Positions 1 through 6,044 of a DNA stretch of 7,756 nt are shown here, one piece after another (the first letter of the stretch is position 1; every line of letters begins with the position of its first letter). A program made the position numbers and the translations under genes. The stretch is taken from positions 1 to 7,756 of the forward strand of contig JAFGQF010000272.1 in assembly GCA_016935775.1 (NCBI GenBank), in the 5' to 3' direction. The notes beneath the pieces are model-generated. The model had not been told where the DNA came from. It saw only the letters and a program-made list of their open reading frames with translations, and made no database searches. Source of the DNA: Caldifarciminota bacterium (lineage in GTDB: Bacteria; Hydrothermota; Tepidihabitantia; Tepidihabitantales; Tepidihabitantaceae).

Positions 1-351
1 GCTGCCGCCCGAGTTCGGGTTGTAGCCGAAGGTGACCAGCGTGTCCACCTTGCCGTCCGGCCGCGCCTTGAGGCTGCCGAACCAGAGCCCGGCGCCGAAG
101 ATGTAGTAGTTCTTCAGCGGCTGGGGCCAGGAGCCGCCCGCCTCGCCGCCGCCCCGGGTCGGGTCGTAGCCGTAGCGCCCGTCGCTGTGGAACGTGCACA
201 GCCACTTGTTGATGTTCAGCCACTTCATGTCGTAGATGCGCTCGCCCTCGGGCGGCGGCGAAGTGGCAGTCCGCGCCCAGCCAGTGCCGGTGAGCGCGAT
301 GAGCATCATCACCAGCAGGCCGGTCGCGATCAGGGTTCTTTTCGCTCGCAT
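1..351 (-). CDS. Secreted protein of unknown function, partial (3' end beyond the left edge)
   Basis: Third gene of the minus-strand operon; only the first 117 codons are in the window and the frame is open to base 1. The ATG at 351-349 follows GGAGGA (360-355) with a short spacer, and lies 9 bases after the receptor stop. Residues 1-26 form a classic signal peptide: basic start (MRAKR), a hydrophobic stretch of Leu, Ile and Met, and a likely cleavage site after GWA (residues 24-26). The mature part starts with a PPP run (32-34) and is rich in aromatic residues and Gly, with a WLNINKW motif and a GGSWPQPLKNYYIFGAGLWF segment. I recognise this as the style of large secreted proteins found beside TonB receptors in uncultured FCB-like genomes, often with C-terminal sorting tails, but I know no function for it. 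Its partner relation to the receptor is inferred from the operon only. The PPP run would be an EF-P client site. Confidence 0.82.
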   Translation of the reverse strand, partial: MRAKRTLIATGLLVMMLIALTGTGWARTATSPPPEGERIYDMKWLNINKWLCTFHSDGRYGYDPTRGGGEAGGSWPQPLKNYYIFGAGLWFGSLKARPDGKVDTLVTFGYNPNSGGS

Positions 352-360
352 CCGTCCTCC

Positions 361-3279
361 TTAGAACGACAGGCTGACGCCGAACCGGATCTTCCGCGGC
401 GGTCCGTAGTAGGTCGGCGGGTCGTTGGCGTCGCGGTAGGCGATGATGTAGGAAGTGTAGGCCTCGCGCTGGGTGATGTAGCCGTCGTGGTCGTAGTCGC
501 GCGCCGGGTGGTAGTAGAAGTCGCCGAACGCTATCCCGCCCGAGAACTCGCCCTGCGTTATCCGGCGGCCGGTGTAGTCGGGCAGCCCGGTGGCCGTGTG
601 AACGTTGGTGATGATCTCGGCGTTGAGCACGTTGGTGATGTCGCAGGTGAGCGCCAGCCCGACCCCGCCGAGCCTGATGTCCTTGCCGACCCGGGCGTCA
701 ACCGAGAACGTCGAGGGCAGCCGGGCCGAGTTCTCCGGGCCGGTCGGGTTGCCGCGGGTGTCGGTCGGCGTGTAGGGCGTGCCCGACCCGAAGTTGGCGA
801 CACCCGACACGTCGAAGTCGCGCATCAGCACGAAGGCGAAGTCCGACGGGAACGAGAAGGTGAGGTCGCCGTGGACCGAGTGCCGCTGGTCCTGGTCGAG
901 GAAGTAGTCGATCTTGTAGGGCTCGGTGCGCTGGTACTGGGCGAACGCGTCCGAGGCCGTGCCCTTGGCGATCTGGAAGGTGTAGCCCAGCCGTGCCGAC
1001 CAGTAGTCGTCCAGCACCTTGGTCATCGTCGCCTCGGCGCCCTGGATGCGCGCGTACTCGACGTTGTAGAACATCGTGTACGGCTGGGGTAGCGCCTGGA
1101 CCGTCCTCAGGCCCGACAGGTCGAAGACGTCCTTGTAGTAGGCGGTCAGGTCGAACTGGAAGAAGTCCGAAAGCTGGGCGTCGAACCCGAGCTCGTAGGC
1201 GATCGTCTTCTCGGCCGACATGTCGGCGTTGCCGACGATGACGTTGCCCCGGCCCCGCAGCTCGGCGGCCGACTTGTCCGCGTAGGTGTAGAGGTTGTTG
1301 AACGACGGGTTCTTGAAGAAGTGGCCGTAGCTGAATCGGAACTTCACCCGCTCGGTGATCGGGTAGGAGATGCCCAGCCGCGGCGACAGCCGGAACTTGG
1401 CCTCGACCGGCAGCAGCGAGTCGGATATCTCCGGCCGCGCGCCCAGGCTCTCCGGGAACGCCCGCACCTTGGCCTTGGAGTCGAGGTAGTCGAACCTCAG
1501 ACCGGCCCGCACCACCAGGTCCTCGAAGTCGGCCTTGTCCTGCAGGTAGGCGGCGAGAACCAGCGGCTCGTAGGTGAACGCGTCCCAGAACGGGTTCGGG
1601 TCCCAGGGCAACGAGTTCTCGTAGACCGAGATGTCGTACTGGGTGAAGTTGACGCCGGTCTTGATCTCGTGCACCTTGTTCAGCGTCTTGGTGAAGTCCA
1701 CCTTGCCGATGATGTTGCTGGTCGCGCGGTAGTGCCACGACCGGTTGTCACCCTCGGTGATGAACAGGCCGGCAACGCCGTAGGGGTAGTCGATCAGCGC
1801 GTAGCTGGTGACGAAGTTCTTCTCGCCCTCGTGGCGGTAGACCCGGTTGTTGTCCCGGTCGAGCCAGTAGCTCCGGTAGAGCGCCAGCACCGCCTCGCGC
1901 TTGTTCTTGACCAGCTCTTTTTCGGGCACGCCCTGGCTGCGCTCGTAGTCGGCGTACTTTTCCCAGTTGAAGACCCAGTCTTCGCCGCGGAAGAAATAGC
2001 GGTCCCAGGCGCCGTACTGGCGCAGGAAACCCCAGAACCCGGTGGTGTCGTCGGCCTCGGCCTCGAAGTTCCGCACCGCGCGCATCAGCGAGGTGTTGAA
2101 CCAGCCGAACTTGGCCTCGTAGACCGTTGTCGGGTCGAGCATGTGGTTCAGGCTCAGGTTGCCCTTGTAGGAACGGACCCGGTTGGCGTAGAGCGCCTCG
2201 AGCTCGAAGCTGTAGGTATGCGCGTAGGTCCGCCACTGGTAGTTGGAGTGGTGGGCGTCGAGGGTCAGCTTCAGGCCTTCCCTGGTCAGGAAGAACTCCT
2301 TGGGGAACTGGTAGGTCAGCTTGCCCTCGACCGCGTACTCGCCGCGCGGCGACCGGCCGGTGTTGTAGCGGCAGTCGCGGTCGTCGTCGGTCTTGTAGTA
2401 CTCGGTGGACAGGAAATAGCGCAGCCGGTTCACCAGCGGCAGCGGCCCGCCGAGCGAGAAGCTGAGCCGGTTGTAGCCGTAGTTGTAGGCCGGCACCGGG
2501 AACACCTCGTCGGTGGTGTAGCGAAGGCGGCCCGTGGTCTTCGCGCTGCCTTCCTTGGTCACCGCCTTGATGATGCCCGACATCGCCTCGCCGTACTCCG
2601 CGTCGAACCCGCCGGTGATGACGACCACCGACTGCAGCGCGTCGGTCGTCGGCCGCGGGCTCGACCAGAGCGTTCCGTAGACCGCGTCCTGGGCCGCGAC
2701 GCCGTCAACCAGGTAGGAGACGTCGTCGTACCGGCCGCCGCGCAGGAAGGTCTGGCCGCCGCTCTGGCTCACGCCCGCCTGCATCCCCACCAGCTCGGCC
2801 AGGTTGGTCACCGGCAGCCGCTTGAACTGCTCGTCGGTGATGATCCGCTCGACCGTCACCGTCTTCGGGTTCACCAGCTTCACCTTCGAGCCGATAATGT
2901 CCTTGCGGATCCCCAGGTCGATCACCGTCTCGGCCAGCTTCAGGTCGACCGTGATGTTCTGGTCCTGGATGACCAGCACGTTGGTGATCGCCTGCGGGTC
3001 GTAGCCCATGTAGCTCGCCTCGACCGTGTAGCGGCCGGGCGCGACGTTGATGATCTGGTAGCGGCCGTTGCCGTCGGTCGCCGCGCCGTACTCGGTCGGC
3101 ACGCCGTCCTGGATCAACTGGACGTTGGCCATCACCAGCGCCTCGCCGGTCGACCGGTCGGTCACCCGGCCGGTAACCGTGCCGGTGTTCGCGGCCAGCG
3201 CCGCCCCGGCGCAGGCCAGTACCAGGGCAACGACCGTCACCAGCCGCCGATTCGACATTCGAAACTCGACGTTTGTCAT
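361..3279 (-). CDS. TonB-dependent outer-membrane receptor with carboxypeptidase-regulatory-like N-terminal domain
   Basis: 972 residues. Expected role: energised import or export of an unknown substrate across the outer membrane, driven by TonB. Residues 1-29 are a signal peptide ending in a GAALA-like cleavage site. Residues about 33-115 are a CarboxypepD_reg-like beta-sandwich (GRVTDRSTGEAL, then TDGNGRYQIINVAPGRYTV). Residues about 136-250 are the plug: FLRGGRYDDVSYLVDGV at 178-194 and GGFDAEYGEAMSGIIKAVTK at 223-242, both typical of the family. The rest is beta-barrel, ending in an aromatic residue (SLSF), as outer-membrane proteins do. A long charged and aromatic segment at about 405-515 is probably an extracellular loop. 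Just before the last strand, residues 928-939 match the EF-hand calcium loop pattern exactly. The ATG at 3279 is chosen because GGAGGA (3294-3289) precedes it at a suitable distance, inside the upstream gene's last codons. The next Met (residue 8) has no such site. No SusD-like partner is visible, so a SusC role is not supported. Confidence 0.97.
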   Translation of the reverse strand: MTNVEFRMSNRRLVTVVALVLACAGAALAANTGTVTGRVTDRSTGEALVMANVQLIQDGVPTEYGAATDGNGRYQIINVAPGRYTVEASYMGYDPQAITNVLVIQDQNITVDLKLAETVIDLGIRKDIIGSKVKLVNPKTVTVERIITDEQFKRLPVTNLAELVGMQAGVSQSGGQTFLRGGRYDDVSYLVDGVAAQDAVYGTLWSSPRPTTDALQSVVVITGGFDAEYGEAMSGIIKAVTKEGSAKTTGRLRYTTDEVFPVPAYNYGYNRLSFSLGGPLPLVNRLRYFLSTEYYKTDDDRDCRYNTGRSPRGEYAVEGKLTYQFPKEFFLTREGLKLTLDAHHSNYQWRTYAHTYSFELEALYANRVRSYKGNLSLNHMLDPTTVYEAKFGWFNTSLMRAVRNFEAEADDTTGFWGFLRQYGAWDRYFFRGEDWVFNWEKYADYERSQGVPEKELVKNKREAVLALYRSYWLDRDNNRVYRHEGEKNFVTSYALIDYPYGVAGLFITEGDNRSWHYRATSNIIGKVDFTKTLNKVHEIKTGVNFTQYDISVYENSLPWDPNPFWDAFTYEPLVLAAYLQDKADFEDLVVRAGLRFDYLDSKAKVRAFPESLGARPEISDSLLPVEAKFRLSPRLGISYPITERVKFRFSYGHFFKNPSFNNLYTYADKSAAELRGRGNVIVGNADMSAEKTIAYELGFDAQLSDFFQFDLTAYYKDVFDLSGLRTVQALPQPYTMFYNVEYARIQGAEATMTKVLDDYWSARLGYTFQIAKGTASDAFAQYQRTEPYKIDYFLDQDQRHSVHGDLTFSFPSDFAFVLMRDFDVSGVANFGSGTPYTPTDTRGNPTGPENSARLPSTFSVDARVGKDIRLGGVGLALTCDITNVLNAEIITNVHTATGLPDYTGRRITQGEFSGGIAFGDFYYHPARDYDHDGYITQREAYTSYIIAYRDANDPPTYYGPPRKIRFGVSLSF
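3250..3270. repeat. Three tandem 7-bp TTCGA-type units inside the receptor start
   Basis: On the plus strand the bases read ATTCGAC, ATTCGAA, ACTCGAC in a row. They encode residues 4-10 of the receptor on the minus strand, ahead of its signal-peptide core. The units share the self-complementary TCGA core with the 8-bp array at 7140-7213. This looks like a scrap of intergenic simple repeat taken into the reading frame, but three short units can also arise by chance. Confidence 0.4.
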
Positions 3280-3283
3280 TGCC

Positions 3284-4375
3284 TTACTCCTCCACCTTCA
3301 GCATCATGCCCCAGATTACCGACCGGTACTGCCCCTCGTTCTCGGCGCCCTGCTCGAACGGCTTGCCCGAGGCCTCGTAGAGCACCTCGATGGGCAGCTG
3401 CTCGAAGTAGAGCCGGTGCAGACCGGGCTCGGCAAGGTAGATCTTGTCCGACGCCCTGAACTCGTAACGCTTCCGGTCCAGGTAGCTGTAATTGGCGGCG
3501 TCCAGCACGGTCGTCGCGATCGACCGCACCCGCAGGCTGTCGCCGACCTTGTAGACCGGCAGCTCGTCCTCGATATCGTAGAACCGCTGGATGCCCTGCT
3601 GCAGCGTGTCGGGCCGCAACTGCATGGTGTCCTCGCGCTCGCCGTTGGTCAGGTAAAGGTAGGCAAGGTAGGGCGCGTCGTCCGGGGTCGGCGCGTAGAA
3701 CCGGCTACCGCCGGCAACCTTCCACAGCGACCACGCCCCGGCCGACTTCCTGAGCACCGCGCCGTCGGTCGTCGTCCCGTACAGGCTCTTCTCCACCACC
3801 ATCGAAGTGTCGGAGAACAGCGTGTCGTAGAACTGCAGCCGGAGCGTCTCGCCCGGCGCCGGGAAAAACAGCGTGTCGCGCAGGAAGCGCGTGTAGCGGA
3901 ACGCGTGCATCCGGAGCACGCCGGGAATCGACTCCACCAGGGTCACGGTCGCGGTCGTCTCCTGGACATAGGTCGTCTCGGCGCCGTTCACCTCCATCAA
4001 CGTGTCGATGGAGGCGATGAAACTGTACTCGAGGTCGAACGAGTCGGTGAAGAACCGATGCTCAAGCGAGTCCGTGCGGTACCGCTGCTTGAACGGGTTC
4101 TCGGCGATTTCCGACCGCAGCCGGGTCGCGGTGGTGCCGGGCATCAGGGTATCACAGGCCAGGAACCCGAGCTCGTTGAAGCTCGTCTTGAACATCGTCT
4201 TATGTGCCTGGACCGCGGCGTCGATAGCCGCCGAATCCTCGGCAGACGGCTCCCAGAACCCGGCCGGTGGCACCCGGCCACAACCGAACCAGCCGGCAGC
4301 CAGCAGCAATCCCAGGCCCAGCACGGTCGCCGCAGCCAGGCGGCCGGACCGGGACGTGGCAGTGCTTAGCTTCAT
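3284..4375 (-). CDS. Putative lipoprotein of unknown function, first gene of the receptor operon
   Basis: 363 residues. The start is placed at the ATG at 4375-4373 because AAGGAGG sits just upstream (4386-4380), a perfect ribosome binding site; the longer frame from 4411 adds 12 basic residues and has no such site. Residues 1-31 are a signal sequence (arginines, then an Ala/Leu/Gly core) ending in AAGWFGC with Cys32, which I read as a loose lipobox: Gly at -1 is standard, Trp at -3 is not. The mature protein is acidic and has many Asp-Thr-Leu and Asp-Ser segments and alternating hydrophobic patterns suggesting a beta-rich fold. No named domain is recognised. It ends VEE-stop only 4 bases before the receptor ATG, and its last codons contain the receptor's ribosome binding site, so the two are very likely translationally coupled. 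Likely place: periplasmic face of a membrane or cell surface. A helper of the receptor is the natural guess, without direct evidence. Confidence 0.85.
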   Translation of the reverse strand: MKLSTATSRSGRLAAATVLGLGLLLAAGWFGCGRVPPAGFWEPSAEDSAAIDAAVQAHKTMFKTSFNELGFLACDTLMPGTTATRLRSEIAENPFKQRYRTDSLEHRFFTDSFDLEYSFIASIDTLMEVNGAETTYVQETTATVTLVESIPGVLRMHAFRYTRFLRDTLFFPAPGETLRLQFYDTLFSDTSMVVEKSLYGTTTDGAVLRKSAGAWSLWKVAGGSRFYAPTPDDAPYLAYLYLTNGEREDTMQLRPDTLQQGIQRFYDIEDELPVYKVGDSLRVRSIATTVLDAANYSYLDRKRYEFRASDKIYLAEPGLHRLYFEQLPIEVLYEASGKPFEQGAENEGQYRSVIWGMMLKVEE

Positions 4376-4464
4376 CTTGCCTCCTTTTACTTGTCTGTCA
4401 CGCCGGCACACGCGGCAAAACGTGGGCCGGTCACGTTGCTTCGGACCACTACCATCACACTCAC

Positions 4465-4493
4465 AGTCTAGAACCGGGCCCGTGCCGGGTCAA
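4465..4493 (-). promoter_or_regulatory. Sigma70-like promoter for the lipoprotein-receptor operon
   Basis: Read on the minus strand: TTGACC (4493-4488), a 17-base spacer, then TAGACT (4470-4465). The -35 box matches 5 of 6 consensus bases and the -10 box 4 of 6, with ideal spacing. Transcription would start near 4458, giving a leader of roughly 80 bases before the ATG at 4375. It is correctly placed for the operon. Confidence 0.65.
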
Positions 4494-4527
4494 GCCCAAT
4501 GGCCGTGCCGCTTCACAGGCCCCTGCC

Positions 4528-4547
4528 CGGCGGCCCAAGCGCCGCCG
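4528..4547. other. GC hairpin in the divergent intergenic region
   Basis: CGGCGGC (4528-4534) pairs with GCCGCCG (4541-4547) across a 6-base loop. No T-tract follows on either strand, so it is not a convincing terminator. It lies between the two divergent promoters and would be at the 5' end of a transcript from the distal minus-strand promoter. Function unknown. Confidence 0.35.
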
Positions 4548-4555
4548 TTCCGTCA

Positions 4556-4583
4556 AATCTATGCGAAGAATCCTCCCTGTCAA
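4556..4583 (-). promoter_or_regulatory. Possible second, distal minus-strand promoter
   Basis: On the minus strand: TTGACA (4583-4578), a perfect -35 box, 16 bases, then TAGATT (4561-4556), 4 of 6 for the -10 box. It points the same way as the better placed promoter at 4465-4493 and would give a leader near 175 bases with a GC hairpin at its start. It may be a second start point, a small RNA promoter, or chance. Confidence 0.35.
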
Positions 4584-4606
4584 GGCTGGCCGAAACGGTG
4601 CGAAGA

Positions 4607-4634
4607 TTGACTCACCGCCCGGGCAGGCTAATAT
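4607..4634 (+). promoter_or_regulatory. Sigma70-like promoter for the secreted protein at 4671
   Basis: TTGACT (4607-4612), 16 bases, TAATAT (4629-4634). The -35 box matches 5 of 6, the -10 box 4 of 6. Transcription from about 4641 gives a 30-base leader that contains the GGGAGGA ribosome binding site at 4661-4667. Confidence 0.6.
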
Positions 4635-4670
4635 GGAAACCGGATGGTACGACAACCCCCGGGAGGAACA

Positions 4671-5651
4671 GTGCAACACACCCGCCTGATTGCCGCGCTC
4701 GCGCTCGCCGGCCTGCTGGTCCCGGCCGCGGCCCCGGCGGCCAACATCTGTGCCTGGAACTACGACCCGCTCGACACCTGGTACGACTCGGAAATCGGCC
4801 AGACCATCAACTCCGCCTGGTGGGTCGAACAGGTGCTCGAAGCGCAGGGCCACACCGTCGACGTCTACAACACCACCTTCCCCACGGACATCAGCGGCTA
4901 CGACGCCGTCTTCTGCCTGATGGGCTGGTACCGGTGTTGAGGGGACAACTGCACCGTCGGTACGACGGCAAGAACCCAGCTCATCAGCTACCTCGAATCC
5001 GGCAACCCGGTCTACATCGAGGGCGGTGACGTCGGCTACGGCAACCGCACCAACGAACTCTGGCCGTATTTCGGCACGAGCTATATCGGCGACGGCAACG
5101 CCTCGGGCAACGTCTCGACCCTGAACGGCATCGCCGGGACCTTCACCGAGGGAATGATATTCGGCTACCCCTACGCCGGCTCCCCCGACGCCTGGCTCGA
5201 CGTCTTCGGCCCGGACGGCGGCGACGTCTTCCTCGCCGACCAGGGCTCGGCCGGCCGCGCGGTCTGCCACAACCCCGGCACCTACCGCACCATCTGCTCG
5301 GCGGTCATCTACGGCGCGGTCGGCACCCAGGCGGAACGCGCCGCACTGATGGCAGCCTACACCGACTACCTGCTCAACGGCCTCGGGCTCGAAGAAACCG
5401 GCCGCGAACCGGTCGCCGGACTCCGGGTCGGTCCCAGCCCGGTGCGCGCGGGCCGAACGGTCCGGTTCCATCTCCCGCCCGGCACCCGCCGGCTGACGGT
5501 CAGCGACATCACCGGCCGCACGGTCGCGGACTGGAACATCAGCGAAACCGCCCGGCTCGACTGGACCCCGCCGTCCACGCCCGGCACCTACATCGTCCGG
5601 GCGCGCGGCGACGGCCCGGCCGCGACCTGCCCGCTCGTCGTGGTCCGCTAG
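4671..5651 (+). CDS. Secreted protein with C-terminal sorting-like domain and an in-frame TGA at codon 90 (candidate selenoprotein)
   Basis: 326 residues if the TGA at 4938-4940 is read through. The GTG at 4671 is chosen because GGGAGGA (4661-4667) precedes it. Residues 1-24 are a signal peptide (Ala/Leu core, cleavage near PAA). Residues 25-245 look like an alpha/beta domain: a WWVEQVLEAQGHTVDVY helix-strand unit, then SGYDAVF, then LISYLESGNPVYIEGGDVGY. This recalls the glutamine-amidotransferase/ThuA-like fold seen in some secreted proteins, but no catalytic motif is recognised. Residues about 248-326 resemble type IX (Por) C-terminal sorting tails: GPSPVRAGRTVRFHLPPG, then VSDITGRTV, then PGTYIVRA. 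The frame, codon style and protein style continue unchanged across the TGA, which is the only lesion, in the context Cys89-TGA-Gly-Asp-Asn-Cys94. The mature protein has seven Cys (27, 82, 89, 94, 199, 209, 320). It stops at TAG with a terminator downstream. Alternatives to selenocysteine: a recent nonsense mutation (TGG or CGA to TGA) or a sequence error. Confidence 0.75.
4938..4983 (+). promoter_or_regulatory. Candidate bacterial SECIS hairpin starting at the in-frame TGA
   Basis: The RNA can fold with TGAG (4938-4941) paired to CTCA (4980-4983), GGG (4942-4944) to CCC (4975-4977) after a two-base bulge, an internal loop, then CCGTC (4954-4958) paired to GACGG (4964-4968) around the apical loop GGTAC (4959-4963). 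The loop begins 18 bases after the TGA and carries GGU. Known bacterial SECIS elements lie immediately downstream of the UGA, as in E. coli fdhF, with a short upper stem and a G/GU-bearing loop about 16-37 bases away. The fit is good, but GC-rich sequence folds easily and I have no computed energy. Confidence 0.4.
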
Positions 5652-5671
5652 CCGGTTCGCACGGAACCTGC

Positions 5672-5701
5672 GGCGGCGCGCCTGGGCGCGCCGCCCGCTT
5701 T
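5672..5701 (+). terminator. Rho-independent-type terminator after the secreted protein
   Basis: GGCGGCGCGCC (5672-5682) is followed after two bases by its exact reverse complement (5685-5695), giving a stem of about ten G-C pairs with a tight loop, then CGC and a short TTT run (5699-5701). It is 20 bases after the TAG. The T-tract is weak, so efficiency is uncertain. Confidence 0.65.
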
Positions 5702-6008
5702 GACCGCTCTCCCGAAACGGCCTCGGAGTCGGGAGGGGGGTCACCCCCGGGCTGACTCCCGGTTTCTGACGCCGAAGCAACCCCGCGGACATCCGCCGGC
5801 CCAACCCGGCTCTCGGCGCGACTCTCAAGCCCGGCCCGAACGTCACCGCCTGCCGGCCGGCCAGACCGGCAATCAACGCGGAATCCTCGGGCTCAACCGG
5901 CCGGCGAACGACCCTGCCGCCGACAAGCCGCTACTGCTACCGGGCCGGAGACGGCCTGAAGCGCGGCCCGCTCCCCCGCCCCTGCAATCGGCCGGGAAGC
6001 GCGCCTCC
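5702..6008. other. Non-coding stretch between the secreted protein and the peptidase
   Basis: I see no gene here. The frame that is open into the peptidase reads as Pro/Arg-rich low-complexity sequence with no ribosome binding site. No tRNA arm pattern is visible. The only structure is a hairpin: CGGGAG (5730-5735) pairs with CTCCCG (5756-5761), and inside it GGGGG (5736-5740) with CCCCC (5744-5748) around TCA. It could be a second terminator, but only TTT follows. Confidence 0.5.
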
Positions 6009-6036
6009 TTGACTCAGCAAGGCCCGCCAATACAAT
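6009..6036 (+). promoter_or_regulatory. Promoter of the peptidase gene, predicting a leaderless transcript
   Basis: TTGACT (6009-6014; 5 of 6), 16 bases, TACAAT (6031-6036; 5 of 6). This is the strongest promoter match in the window. The expected start point, about seven bases after the -10 box, falls on or next to the GTG at 6045-6047, so the mRNA would have essentially no 5' leader. Confidence 0.65.
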
Positions 6037-6044
6037 CCGGCATC

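Noticed and set aside
187..1092. Open frame on the plus strand opposite the receptor's C-terminal barrel and the secreted protein start
   Set aside because: Low-complexity Val/Arg/Gly translation, no ribosome binding site, and well supported genes on the other strand.
1321..3459. Open frame of 712 codons on the plus strand opposite the receptor
   Set aside because: Its protein is Val/Arg/Gly/Leu-rich with no domain, and it runs antisense to a clear TonB receptor; stops are rare antisense to GC-rich genes.
3068..4369. Open frame of 433 codons on the plus strand opposite the lipoprotein
   Set aside because: Arg/Gln/Val-rich shadow. The minus-strand gene has a perfect ribosome binding site, signal peptide and operon fit.
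4938..4940. TGA reassigned to Trp or Gly throughout this genome
   Set aside because: No other long gene in the window contains an in-frame TGA while TGG and Gly codons are frequent, so reassignment is not needed; at most a local recoding event.
4461..5876. Open frame of 471 codons on the minus strand, which would make the TGA on the plus strand irrelevant
   Set aside because: No domain, and it covers promoters and a terminator. The plus-strand frame has a signal peptide, an alpha/beta domain and a recognisable sorting-type tail on both sides of the TGA.
5702..6008. tRNA or other structured RNA gene
   Set aside because: No T-arm GGTTCGA-type motif with pairing arms and no CCA end; only one GC hairpin at 5730-5761 is visible.
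5700..6044. N-terminal extension of the peptidase of 115 codons
   Set aside because: Pro/Arg-rich non-conserved sequence that includes the peptidase promoter; the family normally starts at the GTG at 6045.
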